This document shows positions 1-8,095 of a stretch of DNA of 64,000 bases, in pieces (position 1 is the first letter of the stretch; each line of letters begins with the position of its first letter). This stretch comes from Bacteroidales bacterium. Lineage in GTDB: Bacteria; Bacteroidota; Bacteroidia; Bacteroidales; P3. The DNA lies in contig JAISGN010000006.1 of the NCBI GenBank assembly GCA_031263015.1, positions 47,448 through 111,447 of the forward strand, written 5' to 3'. The position numbers and the translations under genes are program-made. The notes under the pieces were generated by a model that had not been told where the DNA came from, searched no databases, and worked only from the letters and a program-made list of their open reading frames with translations.

Positions 1-2
1 AC

Positions 3-422
3 CTTTCTTCCATTACGAGCGAAGACGTGATAATTTTCCTTGAAGACACAAAGCATAATGAATTTCAAAACATCTGCACGAACGCTTCTCTTAATACGTG
101 GATAAACAAAGGAACTACCGCAGACAAATACCGAATACATCTTGTGAATGCCCTGAAAATACCTGGTGAAAGCAACATCTCCGACATTTATCTTTGGACT
201 GACAACGGGCGTGTTTTGGTGTATGACGGCGGAATATTGCTCGATAAGATTATTGTCCGCAAAGACAACAAGGTTATAGCCGAAAAGATATACCGAAACG
301 ACTTTTCAAATGTGCCATCCGCCAAAGTAATTGAGATAAACAATAAGGAGATTGATAAGAATTGCGTTATAGATTTGGTGATAAACGGGATTACGTACCG
401 AGACTTTTACCTTGATATATAG
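3..422 (+). CDS. 3' end of an unrecognised protein (5' truncated by window edge)
   Basis: The reading frame is open from the first bases of the window with no stop upstream, so this is the C-terminal 139 or so residues of a larger protein. The GTG at 27 is not a convincing start. The sequence is mixed alpha/beta with many Ile, Asn and Asp residues and shows no membrane segment, repeat or motif I can assign. It ends 61 bases before tRNA-Arg. Function unknown. Confidence 0.5.
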   Translation, partial: LSSITSEDVIIFLEDTKHNEFQNICTNASLNTWINKGTTADKYRIHLVNALKIPGESNISDIYLWTDNGRVLVYDGGILLDKIIVRKDNKVIAEKIYRNDFSNVPSAKVIEINNKEIDKNCVIDLVINGITYRDFYLDI

Positions 423-483
423 CAATGCCTTTCGAGGCTAATTATATATTTTTTCATACTTTTGCAACCTGCTTTTAAGATAT

Positions 484-555
484 GCTCCCGTAGTTTAACG
501 GATAAAATTTCAGATTCCGGTTCTGAAGCTATGGGTTCGAATCCCGTCGGGAGCA
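484..555 (+). tRNA. tRNA-Arg (anticodon CCG)
   Basis: The acceptor stem GCTCCCG pairs with CGGGAGC. The anticodon stem TCAGA/TCTGA encloses the loop TTCCGGT, giving anticodon CCG, which reads CGG. The T arm contains GGGTTCGAATCCC. The discriminator base is A and no CCA is encoded, as is usual in Bacteroidota. A promoter -7 box TACTTTTG lies at 457-464, placing the transcription start about 10 bases before the mature 5' end. The lipoprotein gene begins 16 bases downstream, so the two may be co-transcribed. Confidence 0.95.
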
Positions 556-571
556 CATTTATAATAAGAAA

Positions 572-2155
572 ATGAAGTATTACCTTTCAATAATCTTAAT
601 TCTTTGTTGTGTGTCTTGCGCTCGCATCGCTATGCCCACAGGAGGAGACAAGGACATCAAGCCTCCTAAATCAATAACGGCAAATCCTAAGGACAATACG
701 ACCAATTTCCATTCCAATACCTTTGAAGTAACGTTTGATGAGTACATTGAGCTTGATAATGTGGCACAAAAACTCATCGTTTCGCCGCCTTTGCAATCCA
801 AACCCGAAGTAAGCAGCCGCTTAAAGACCATAAGAGTGAAATGGAACGACACCTTACGCCCCAACACCACCTATATATTTGATTTTGCCGACGCAATAAA
901 GGATTATACCGAAGGAAACCATCTCGGAAACTTCTCTTACAGTTTTTCAACGGGCGAAATAATTGACAGCCTTTCCTATTTCGGCAAAGCGGTTGAGGCT
1001 TTCACGCTAAAACCCGTTAGCAATAAATTGGTAATACTTTATAATACCGAACGGGGACGTGCAATAATGCATACGGAACAGCCCGATTACGTAACAAGGC
1101 TTGATACCTTCGGCGTGTTTCGCTTTCGTAATATAGCATCAGGTCAATACAATTTATTAATCCTTGACGACAAAAATCAGAACCTTTATTATGATTTGCC
1201 GACAGAAGGTATAGCTTTTTCGGATAAGCCTGTTACGCCGTTTTTTTCAAAGGACAGCGTAATAAAAGCCGATTCTCTGCCGATATACTACTTCTTTGAG
1301 CCGCCGGATACAATCCTCAATATTGACAAGAAACTTTTGAGCGACAGGAAACTTCAAATCGTTTTTTCCCAACCTCCTTCGGACAGCGTGCATATTGATT
1401 TCGCCGATACGACTCTTCAAACCATTAACGTATTTTCAGCAAAGAGAGATACTTTGACCTGTTTCGCAATCGGCAACCGCACTTTTGATACTTTGAATGC
1501 CGAGATTGTTTGCGGAAACTTTAAGGAAACGCTCCTGATGTACTATTTCCAAAAACGCAAATCAAAGACCGACAGCACTTTTGCCATCATTCCGCCGAAT
1601 AATACCCTTGATTATTTTGATAAATTGAGACTTGAACTGCCCTTTCCCTGCGAAGAAAATATTGAAATCAAGGCTTGTCTGATTGAAGACAGCATTTGCG
1701 ACAGCATAACCTTCATTAGCCATACTACTTACTTGGAAAGCAGGGATTTATTGCAGGAAGGAAAACATTATAAGCTCGTTTTATCACAGGGCATCTTTGA
1801 CAATCTCATCTCGCAATCAAATGATAGCCTGACGACTGCCTTTTCGGTTACGACTAAGGAAGATTACGGCAGGATAACTCTTAACTTTGATTCCGTCAAA
1901 CCATTGATAATCATTTTGGAAGACCTTAACGGCAAGGAGATTGCAAGGAAAAACATCGCCGATGCTCAATGTATTTTTTCCAACCTTAAAGAGAATAAAT
2001 ACAAAGTTAAAATCATTGATGACAAAAGCCGTAACGGCAAATGGGATGGCGGTGATTTTGACGCAGAACGCCAACCGGAAAGCGTGAAATACTATGATAA
2101 AGTCCTTAATGTAAGGAAGAATTGGGAGATAGAAGAGAAGTGCGTGTCGCACTGA
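572..2155 (+). CDS. Ig-like (Big_5) domain lipoprotein
   Basis: This is a 527-residue protein with an N-terminal signal peptide and a lipobox ending at Cys16 (CVSC/A), so it should be lipid-anchored. The mature N-terminus (ARIAMPTGGDKDIKPP) and the following segment to about residue 110 match the Bacteroidota proteins annotated with an SbsA-like Big_5 Ig domain: a Pro-rich lead, the FDEYIELDNV strand and the PNTTYIFDFADAIKD strand. The remainder is beta-rich with no recognised domain. A surface or periplasmic role is inferred and the exact function is unknown. The last codons and the stop (TGC GTG TCG CAC TGA) are made of the intergenic 21-bp repeat, so the natural C-terminus may have been replaced when the repeat arrived. 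Confidence 0.8.
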   Translation: MKYYLSIILILCCVSCARIAMPTGGDKDIKPPKSITANPKDNTTNFHSNTFEVTFDEYIELDNVAQKLIVSPPLQSKPEVSSRLKTIRVKWNDTLRPNTTYIFDFADAIKDYTEGNHLGNFSYSFSTGEIIDSLSYFGKAVEAFTLKPVSNKLVILYNTERGRAIMHTEQPDYVTRLDTFGVFRFRNIASGQYNLLILDDKNQNLYYDLPTEGIAFSDKPVTPFFSKDSVIKADSLPIYYFFEPPDTILNIDKKLLSDRKLQIVFSQPPSDSVHIDFADTTLQTINVFSAKRDTLTCFAIGNRTFDTLNAEIVCGNFKETLLMYYFQKRKSKTDSTFAIIPPNNTLDYFDKLRLELPFPCEENIEIKACLIEDSICDSITFISHTTYLESRDLLQEGKHYKLVLSQGIFDNLISQSNDSLTTAFSVTTKEDYGRITLNFDSVKPLIIILEDLNGKEIARKNIADAQCIFSNLKENKYKVKIIDDKSRNGKWDGGDFDAERQPESVKYYDKVLNVRKNWEIEEKCVSH

Positions 2156-2223
2156 CATTATATTTTTTTTAAAGGCTGTTTCGTTAAAATAAAACAGCCT
2201 TTCATTCTAATAAAGCAGCCTTT
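2140..2223 (+). repeat. 21-bp phased array R1 (4 units)
   Basis: The array reads as 10-base spacers alternating with 11-base words, all in phase: GTGCGTGTCG, CACTGACATTA, TATTTTTTTT, AAAGGCTGTTT, CGTTAAAATA, AAACAGCCTTT, CATTCTAATA, AAGCAGCCTTT. The first spacer and word form the hairpin GTGCG-TGT-CGCAC. The inverted words at 2171 and 2192 can form a terminator-like stem. The array overlaps the last five codons and the stop codon of the preceding lipoprotein gene. Confidence 0.85.
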
Positions 2224-2314
2224 CATTTTGACCATATCTAATATTATGATTCTCAAACCTTATGTTTTGAAAATATTTCTTACTTTTGCAGCATTAAACC
2301 TTTAATTTAGAATC

Positions 2315-2668
2315 ATGGAAACAAATCTAAAAGAAAATCCTCCTTATTCCGTTGCGGTATTAGTGCTTGGTATTTGTTCAATCGTTGTCAGCGGTGGTTT
2401 GATATGCGGCATCATTGCGTTGGTGCTTGCTCGTAACGGCTTGAAACAATTCAATAGCGCCCCCGAACTTTATAAAAACAATTCCTTGCTTAGAGCCGGG
2501 CAAATATGTGCAATCATCGGAGTGTCTTTACGGGCAATAGCGATTATTTTAGTAATCATTTTCGTTGTTTTTGTATGGTCTGCCGGTAATTTTCATTGGT
2601 ATGGCTGCGGTATGGACAACGATGCGTTCAGGCATTGTATGTATGAATTTTTTGATATAATGAATTAG
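2315..2668 (+). CDS. Small DUF4190-like ('CCC motif') membrane protein
   Basis: This 117-residue protein has two strong hydrophobic segments (about residues 11-38 and 63-92) separated by a short polar loop containing ARNGLKQF. The arrangement is typical of DUF4190-type small inner-membrane proteins, often labelled CCC-motif membrane proteins in Bacteroidota. Function is unknown. A -7 box TACTTTTG lies at 2281-2288, about 27 bases before the start. The gene ends 6 bases before the GT9 gene, suggesting co-transcription. Confidence 0.7.
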   Translation: METNLKENPPYSVAVLVLGICSIVVSGGLICGIIALVLARNGLKQFNSAPELYKNNSLLRAGQICAIIGVSLRAIAIILVIIFVVFVWSAGNFHWYGCGMDNDAFRHCMYEFFDIMN

Positions 2669-2674
2669 GGCTTG

Positions 2675-3655
2675 ATGAAGCGGATTCTTGTCATTCAAAC
2701 GGCATCTATCGGCGATGTTGTGCTGGCTACTTCCGTTTTAGAGACGCTTCACAGAGATTATCCTGAGGTTCTGTTGGATGTTTTGGTCAAAGAGGGGAAT
2801 GAAACCCTGTTTGACAATCATCCTTTCTTGCATAATGTTTTTGTTTGGTGCAAAAGACGGCATAAATACGTCAATTTGCTCAAATTAATTAAGGTAATAC
2901 GGCAACAGAACTATGATTTGGTTCTGAATTTGCAGCGTTTTGCTTCAAGCGGACTGCTGACCGTTTTGTCCAAAGCAAAGAAGACAAGAGGTTTTAGCAA
3001 GAATCCGCTGTCTGTTTTCTTCTCCAAGCGTTATGAACACAGGATTAGCAAAACCGAATTCACGCATGAGATAACCCGAAACGGCGTTTTGATAGCCGAT
3101 TTCTGCAAATCGCCCGTTGAAAAGCCTAAATTGTATCCGTGTTATGAAGATTTATCGCAGCCAAAGCAGGAAACATATTACACATTCAGCCCTTCATCTC
3201 TGTGGAAGACTAAACAAATGCCGTTAGACAAGTGGATAGAGTTGGCAAAAGCAGCATCCGCAAAAGGGAAAGTATATCTGCTCGGTGGGAAAGCCGATTT
3301 TGAGTTGTGCGAATCAATCATTATGGCGGCAAAGGTTGATAATGCGGAAAATTTATGCGGTAAGATGTCGCTTTTGCAGTCAGCGGCGTTGATGAAAGGT
3401 GCAAAAATGAATTTTACCAATGATTCCGCTCCCCTGCATCTTTGTTCTGCCGTAAATGCATCGGTAACTGCGGTGTTTTGTTCAACGGTTGGCGAATTCG
3501 GATTTACACCTTTGAGTGATGATTCTTGCATTGTGCAAACGCATACTTGGTTGAAATGCCGCCCTTGCAATCTTCATGGCTTCAATCGCTGTCCCGAGCA
3601 AAATTTTGCTTGCGGTAATACGATTGATATCAGAGACCTTATCGCCCGTCTTTGA
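2675..3655 (+). CDS. GT9 family glycosyltransferase (heptosyltransferase-like)
   Basis: The 326-residue product starts MKRILVIQTASIGDVVLATSV, the nucleotide-sugar transferase N-terminus of glycosyltransferase family 9 (WaaC/WaaF/RfaQ type). Further family marks are LNLQRFASSG near residue 90, FTNDSAPLHLCSAV near 250 and the Cys-rich tail CRPCNLHGFNRCPEQNFAC. It probably adds a heptose or similar sugar to lipid A core or another surface glycan at the cytoplasmic face of the inner membrane. A TTG lies one codon upstream at 2672, but ATG at 2675 gives the usual family start. The acceptor cannot be deduced. Confidence 0.85.
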   Translation: MKRILVIQTASIGDVVLATSVLETLHRDYPEVLLDVLVKEGNETLFDNHPFLHNVFVWCKRRHKYVNLLKLIKVIRQQNYDLVLNLQRFASSGLLTVLSKAKKTRGFSKNPLSVFFSKRYEHRISKTEFTHEITRNGVLIADFCKSPVEKPKLYPCYEDLSQPKQETYYTFSPSSLWKTKQMPLDKWIELAKAASAKGKVYLLGGKADFELCESIIMAAKVDNAENLCGKMSLLQSAALMKGAKMNFTNDSAPLHLCSAVNASVTAVFCSTVGEFGFTPLSDDSCIVQTHTWLKCRPCNLHGFNRCPEQNFACGNTIDIRDLIARL

Positions 3656-3696
3656 TTTCATTAAATTCTTTCTTCGTATGGCAAAAATAGAACAAC

Positions 3697-3725
3697 AAAA
3701 AAAGGAAACCTTTTATGGGTTTCCT
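3697..3725 (-). terminator. Rho-independent terminator for the small gene at 3842-3970
   Basis: On the minus strand the stem AGGAAACC/GGTTTCCT is followed by seven T residues. It lies about 115 bases downstream of the 42-codon gene. The plus strand has no T run after the stem, so it acts on minus-strand transcription. Confidence 0.7.
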
Positions 3726-3841
3726 CAAAGACATTTTAATGTTAAAAAAATACTATTTAATGAAGCTAAGTTTTTTTACTGTTTTATAATCATAAGTCGC
3801 AAAAAGATTTTAAACCTTTCATATTTGACTGAATTTTTTTC

Positions 3842-3970
3842 TTACAACAAAGATACACTCCACGATATAAATGAATTAATAGCTATTAATATTAACGCCA
3901 AAGCAACGATGATAAATATTATTTCGCCGAATTTGATTTTTTTTGGATTGCTTGATTTAAAGAATGCCAT
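3842..3970 (-). CDS. Small single-span membrane protein, 42 residues
   Basis: A short minus-strand frame (ATG at 3970, TAA at 3842-3844) encodes 42 residues. A basic N-terminus (MAFFKSSNPKKIKFGE) is followed by one very hydrophobic segment (about residues 16-33, IIFIIVALALILIAINSF) and the short tail ISWSVSLL. This positive-inside layout is what a type II single-span membrane peptide looks like. A terminator follows on the same strand. I found no exact Bacteroidota promoter box upstream and do not recognise the family. It is too short for most gene callers. The longer plus-strand frame over the same bases has no such structure. Confidence 0.5.
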   Translation of the reverse strand: MAFFKSSNPKKIKFGEIIFIIVALALILIAINSFISWSVSLL

Positions 3971-4310
3971 AGTTTGTTGTTTTAATATTAATAAAAAGGG
4001 GAGGAGATGCATTATTTAGTCGGTTATAGTGAAATTATACATAAAATATGTGTTGGTACAATGCAGTAAAAGGTAATCTCACTCCCCCATGATCTAATTA
4101 GGTTATTCGTTTTCAATCAAATTGTCATCTTATTGTTTGTTTTGTCTAAAAACAAAGAGTGAAGGATTGCACCACTTCTTTTTCTGAAATTTTATTTTCT
4201 TATTGCACACTATAATAAACTTAAATTATCGTAACAATCCTTACTCTTTTGTCTCTGTGTCTTTATTTCATTTTGTTTTTATCTGGTTTTATTTTAATTT
4301 TCTCCGATTA
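3971..4310. other. Intergenic region, nothing assigned
   Basis: This AT-rich stretch lies upstream of the 42-residue gene. I see no convincing promoter box, repeat array, RNA gene or conserved reading frame. The end of the minus-strand frame at 4289-4609 falls inside it. Confidence 0.4.
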
Positions 4311-4609
4311 TAAAAAATGCGAGTCGCCTTTTGCTGTCCTTTTACAGGGGATAACAAAAAACGACTCAGACCTCCTGATAATCTTTTAAGATTAGACAAG
4401 AAGGATTTCCAACTTATAAAAAAATGTTGTGTAAAAAATGAATAATGTTTTTGTAAATTAGTATATTGTTTGTTGAAAATGTCTTGATTTTGCTCTGCAT
4501 TACAAGACGAGAACTGCGAGTCATTCTTCTGAACGGCTACAATCCTTTCCATATCCTTGCGATACGCTTCCGTATTACATAAATTACAATCTTTGCAATG
4601 CCTTTTCAT
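4289..4609 (-). CDS. Unrecognised Cys-motif small protein, or a ~315-nt RNA
   Basis: A frame of 106 residues starts at ATG 4609 and follows a textbook promoter. The N-terminus MKRHCKDCNLCNTEAYRKDM carries a CxxCxxC cluster that could bind metal. The rest is polar and lacks a recognisable fold. A terminator-like hairpin at 4311-4367 falls before the stop codon, so the transcript might end before the frame does. In that case the product is an RNA of roughly 315 bases rather than a protein. I could not match it to tmRNA, RNase P RNA, SRP RNA or 6S RNA. Confidence 0.4.
   Translation of the reverse strand: MKRHCKDCNLCNTEAYRKDMERIVAVQKNDSQFSSCNAEQNQDIFNKQYTNLQKHYSFFTQHFFISWKSFLSNLKRLSGGLSRFLLSPVKGQQKATRIFYNRRKLK
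4311..4367 (-). terminator. Structured terminator of the orphan minus-strand unit
   Basis: On the minus strand GAGTCG (4367-4362) pairs with CGACTC (4326-4321). Inner pairs are TTTTG/CAAAA and CTGT/ACAG, and a six-T run follows at 4317-4312. It lies within the 3' end of the frame at 4289-4609, which weakens the case that the whole frame is translated. Confidence 0.55.
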
Positions 4610-4635
4610 TTGAGCGAACAATTAAATTTCAGATG

Positions 4636-4665
4636 CAAAAGTACAACTTATTTTCTTAATAGCAA
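4636..4665 (-). promoter_or_regulatory. Bacteroidota-type promoter
   Basis: On the minus strand TTG (4665-4663), exactly 19 bases, then TACTTTTG (4643-4636). This matches the -33/-7 consensus of the primary sigma factor in Bacteroidota. Transcription should start near 4629, about 20 bases before ATG 4609. Confidence 0.7.
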
Positions 4666-4889
4666 GCAAAAAGATGAAAAAATTTTGATTTATTTTTCTA
4701 TTACGCTGATTATGAGCAATAAAACTCCATATAAATTTTATTAAATTTCGTTTTATTTTTCTCTTTTGCGGGTTTATCAGTGTTAAATATTCTATAATTT
4801 GCACATGATGATGGAAGATTTTTGTTGAACAGGGTTTTGCTAAGATGAAATATAGTTATCGGATTAAATAACTTTGTTCGGGCAAAATA

Positions 4890-5040
4890 AAAGGCTGCTT
4901 GTCCGTGTCGGACTGACATTATTTTTTTACGAGAGGCTATTTGTGCGAAATAAAACGGCGTTTTATGAAAATGAAAGGCTGTTTTAATTTAACGAAACAG
5001 CCTTTTGTTAAAATGAAACAAAGTAATGTTAGCCCGATAT
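4890..5040. repeat. 21-bp phased array R2 (7 units) with inverted ends
   Basis: Words start at 4890, 4911, 4932, 4953, 4974, 4995 and 5016, exactly 21 apart: AAAGGCTGCTT, GACTGACATTA, AGAGGCTATTT, AAACGGCGTTT, AAAGGCTGTTT, AAACAGCCTTT, AAACAAAGTAA. The spacer GTCCGTGTCG at 4901-4910 with the next word makes the hairpin GTCCG-TGT-CGGAC. The right end (AAAGTAATGTTAGCCCGA) is an imperfect reverse complement of the left end (TCGGACTGACATTATTTT), so the array looks bounded by terminal inverted repeats. Confidence 0.85.
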
Positions 5041-5060
5041 GCAGTAATATGATTGCGAGG

Positions 5061-6962
5061 CTATAAAGAACGCAGCAAATCGGCTATTGACGCCGCATCA
5101 ATGCCGCATAATTCCTGCAATTGCCTGATGGTGCCGTGTTCAATGAAGGTATCGGGGATGCCAAGTCTGATTATGCGGTTGTGATAGCCCTTTTCGGCGG
5201 CGTATTCCGATATGGCAGAGCCGAATCCGCCCGTTATAACGCCGTCTTCTATGGTTATAATCGTGTCATAGTTGGCAAATGCGTCATCAGCCAGTGCTTT
5301 GTCAAGCGGTTTTAGGAATCTGAAATTGTAAAAAGCCGCATCCTTTCCTTCATTCTTTAATATATTGATGGCATCCCAAGCATTATTGCCGATAGAGCCG
5401 ATAGAAAGGATTGCAATCTTGCTTTTGCCGCCATAAACCTTCTCTCCAATGCCGACAGGAATGATTTCCATCTTGTTTTTCCACTCAATATTGTAGCCAT
5501 TGCCTCTTGGATAGCGAATAGCGAAGGGAGAATCGGTATGAAGAGCGGTAAGCATCATATTTCTTAACTCCATCTCATTGAGAGGTGCGGCAATAATTAT
5601 ATTAGGTATCATTCTAAGGTAAGCAAGGTCAAATACGCCGTGATGGGTTGCACCATCCTGCCCGACAAGACCTGCTCTGTCAATACAGAGAACTACATGC
5701 AGTTTTTGCAAACAAACATCGTGGATGATTTGGTCAAAAGACCGCTGCATAAAAGAAGAGTATATGTTGCAGAAAGGTACAATGTTTCTCGTAGCCATTG
5801 CTGCCGCCATAGTAACAGCGTGTTCCTCCGCAATGCCAACGTCAAATGTTCTGTTGGGATAGCGTTCGTTCATTTTGTCAAGTGAGCAGCCGGAAAGCAT
5901 AGCAGGAGTTATGCCGACAATCCTTTCATCCGCCGCCGCCAATTCAACAATAGTTTCTCCGAAAACATCTTGAAATTTCGGAGGATGAACAACGGGTGAA
6001 TTGTTATGCTGTATCTCGCCGGTATGAGGGTCAAACAATCCGGGCGAATGGTATGTCGTAGGATTCTGTTCAGCCATTGGCAGCCCTTTACCTTTTTTGG
6101 TAACGATATGAAGTATCTTTGCTCCCTTTATCTTTTTCAATGATGCGAGCGTTTTAAGCAATTCATCAATATCATTGCCGTTTATAGGTCCGAAATAGCG
6201 AATATTCAACGCTTCAAAGAAGGTACTTTTTCCTGAAAAGACATATTTGGTTGCCAGAAGCACCTTTTTCATAAATGATTTGTGCTTTGCGTATGACATT
6301 GTGTTGCCTCCGAGCATATTCCATATCCTATTCTTTAAGCGATTGTACTTTTGGGAAGCGGTAATGGTGGTAAAATATCGGCTTAATGCACCAACACGCT
6401 TATCAATAGAGATTCCGTTGTCGTTAAGAATGATTAGCATATTGGCATTGCTTGCTCCGGCATTGTTTAACGCCTCAAAAGCCATTCCACCCGTCATAGA
6501 ACCATCGCCGATGACTGCAATGTGATGATGAGACTTGTCATGCAACGCATCGGCTATTGCCATACCGAGCGTAGATGAGATAGAAGTGGAGGCATGCCCC
6601 GTTCCGAAACAATCAAAACGGCTTTCCGACCTCTTGGGGAAGCCGCTTATTCCGTTCAAAGAGCGAATAGTCGGGAATTTATCTTTACGTCCTGTTAATA
6701 CTTTGTGAGCATACGCCTGATGACCCACATCCCAGACCAGCGTATCATTGGGTACATCAAATAAATAATGCAATGCAACCGTTAATTCAATAGTTCCGAG
6801 ACTTGAAGCCAAATGTCCGGGGTTTTCAGCCAGCACATCCACAATATATTCCCTTAACTCCTTGCAAAGTTGCGGCAGTTTGTCGTGCGGCAACTGCTTT
6901 ACATCGTGCGGCAACTCAATCTTGCTCAATAATTCTCCCTGTTTATATTCCGACATAACCAT
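5061..6962 (-). CDS. dxs: 1-deoxy-D-xylulose-5-phosphate synthase
   Basis: The 633-residue enzyme condenses pyruvate and glyceraldehyde 3-phosphate, with thiamine diphosphate as cofactor, in the first step of the MEP isoprenoid pathway in the cytosol. Visible family features are the N-terminal HLASSLGTIELTVALHYLFD, the VWDVGHQAYAHKVLTGR segment, the ThDP/Mg motif GDGSMTGG followed about 20 residues later by NDN, and the transketolase-type DIGIAEEHAVTMAAAMA region near residue 378. Length matches the family. A -7 box TAACTTTG sits at 6987-6980, giving a leader of about 10 bases. The alternative start is Met3 at 6956. No other MEP gene is adjacent. Confidence 0.97.
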   Translation of the reverse strand: MVMSEYKQGELLSKIELPHDVKQLPHDKLPQLCKELREYIVDVLAENPGHLASSLGTIELTVALHYLFDVPNDTLVWDVGHQAYAHKVLTGRKDKFPTIRSLNGISGFPKRSESRFDCFGTGHASTSISSTLGMAIADALHDKSHHHIAVIGDGSMTGGMAFEALNNAGASNANMLIILNDNGISIDKRVGALSRYFTTITASQKYNRLKNRIWNMLGGNTMSYAKHKSFMKKVLLATKYVFSGKSTFFEALNIRYFGPINGNDIDELLKTLASLKKIKGAKILHIVTKKGKGLPMAEQNPTTYHSPGLFDPHTGEIQHNNSPVVHPPKFQDVFGETIVELAAADERIVGITPAMLSGCSLDKMNERYPNRTFDVGIAEEHAVTMAAAMATRNIVPFCNIYSSFMQRSFDQIIHDVCLQKLHVVLCIDRAGLVGQDGATHHGVFDLAYLRMIPNIIIAAPLNEMELRNMMLTALHTDSPFAIRYPRGNGYNIEWKNKMEIIPVGIGEKVYGGKSKIAILSIGSIGNNAWDAINILKNEGKDAAFYNFRFLKPLDKALADDAFANYDTIITIEDGVITGGFGSAISEYAAEKGYHNRIIRLGIPDTFIEHGTIRQLQELCGIDAASIADLLRSL

Positions 6963-7037
6963 TACTAAATTATGATTTGCAAAGTTACAAAAAGAATTTA
7001 ATCACTAAAACATTGCTTTCTTCCTTTGCCGAAAACA

Positions 7038-7111
7038 AAAGGCTGTCTGACGGAAATGAAACAGCCTTTGGCAAAAATATTCCTTGATTTCATTTTAACG
7101 AAGTAGCCTTT
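7038..7111. repeat. 21-bp phased array R3 (4 units)
   Basis: Words at 7038, 7059, 7080 and 7101 are AAAGGCTGTCT, AAACAGCCTTT, TTCCTTGATTT and AAGTAGCCTTT. The 10-base spacers between them are GACGGAAATG, GGCAAAAATA and CATTTTAACG. The array lies between the divergent promoters of dxs and the outer-membrane protein gene. It mixes the CAGCC word family with the CTTGATTT word family in one phase. Confidence 0.85.
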
Positions 7112-7168
7112 CGCTGACTTTTTTTATTTTAAGAAAGAGATAAAATGAAAAAATATTGTGTTTTTTGC

Positions 7169-7197
7169 TTGTTTTAGAGAGATAATTTGTATATTTG
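7169..7197 (+). promoter_or_regulatory. Promoter of the outer-membrane protein gene
   Basis: TTG at 7169-7171, 18 bases, then TATATTTG at 7190-7197, followed by CA. Start of transcription is expected near 7204, leaving a leader of about 50 bases. Confidence 0.6.
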
Positions 7198-7256
7198 CAA
7201 CGATAAAAAATACTTCCATAAAAATAATAAGAGTAATAACTAAAAATTAAACAGGG

Positions 7257-7898
7257 ATGAGAAAAATACTATTTGTTATCGTAATAGCCTTAATAGGAGG
7301 CTTAAATATGAATGAAGCGAAAGCGCAAGAAGTTGATTGTTGGGCTGGTATCAATGGCGGTATATCTACATTAAATACAAATAAAAATTTAATGAACTAT
7401 CTGGCGATGGATAAAAAGCCTGCAATAAACGGAATTTATGGTGTTGATTGGGGTGCAACGTTTAAGAATAATCTGGACTTAATTCTTAGTATAGGTATAG
7501 AAAGTTCATTAAAACAATTCAATAATAAAACAATTCAAATTGATGTTGCTTCTATGAGTCTTGATGCTGCTTATCCGTTTTTAATAAAAGACCCTATTTC
7601 TTTATATGGAAGAATTGGGTTTGGCTTGTATCATAATTTTATTCAGTTTGGAGATAATACAAATGGGATTGTACATAATTTGAATTTTGCACAGAGATTT
7701 AATTTATTTATACCTGTCGGCTTGACATTAAAGATGCTGTCCTCTAAACAAGTATCATCAGTGATTTCATTGCTTTATCGTTACAGTATTAACACAGGAA
7801 TAACTAAACAATTCGGCAGCGGTTCCAAAATAGCAGATTTTCCTTTTGTTAAATTAAACGGTTTGTTACTGACTATCGGTTTGCGTTTTGGTATATAG
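7257..7898 (+). CDS. Probable outer-membrane beta-barrel protein
   Basis: The 213-residue product has a signal peptide (MRKILFVIVIALIGGLNMNEAKAQ) cleaved after residue 24. It continues with alternating hydrophobic/polar strands rich in Gly, Asn and aromatic residues (GRIGFGLYHNF, LLTIGLRFGI). It ends in a strand with an aromatic residue (Phe211) three positions from the C-terminus, as in small PorT/OmpW-like barrels. I cannot name a family from the sequence alone. Role and ligand are unknown. It is monocistronic, with its own promoter and a strong terminator. Confidence 0.6.
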   Translation: MRKILFVIVIALIGGLNMNEAKAQEVDCWAGINGGISTLNTNKNLMNYLAMDKKPAINGIYGVDWGATFKNNLDLILSIGIESSLKQFNNKTIQIDVASMSLDAAYPFLIKDPISLYGRIGFGLYHNFIQFGDNTNGIVHNLNFAQRFNLFIPVGLTLKMLSSKQVSSVISLLYRYSINTGITKQFGSGSKIADFPFVKLNGLLLTIGLRFGI

Positions 7899-7931
7899 TT
7901 ATAGCATCTAATTTCGTATAACAATTATTCC

Positions 7932-7963
7932 AGCCCGACAATATAATGTTGTCGGGCTTTTTT
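7932..7963 (+). terminator. Rho-independent terminator
   Basis: Stem AGCCCGACA/TGTCGGGCT with loop ATATAATG, followed by TTTTT, 34 bases after the outer-membrane protein gene stop. Confidence 0.85.
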
Positions 7964-8095
7964 AATATTTAATATACTTGATTTACAAAGCAATAAAAAA
8001 ATATTTTAAGGTTTGATTGTTGTAGAATCCTTTATCGGTGAGCGTTTTTAAGGCATAGAATGGCAGAGATGACCAAAAAAAAATTGTAAAACGGC

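Noticed and set aside
2171..2202. CAGCC words as ordinary rho-independent terminators
   Set aside because: Some word pairs do form stems, but the same arrays occur between divergent promoters (R3, R10) and the words are often in direct orientation, so termination cannot be their general role.
3682..3689. TATTTTTG on the minus strand just after the GT9 gene
   Set aside because: It has no gene downstream on that strand and no -33 partner; it is probably chance in AT-rich DNA.
3576..4019. 147-residue plus-strand frame
   Set aside because: It overlaps the GT9 gene end, crosses a terminator stem, has AT-driven composition, and is opposed by the better-formed 42-residue gene.
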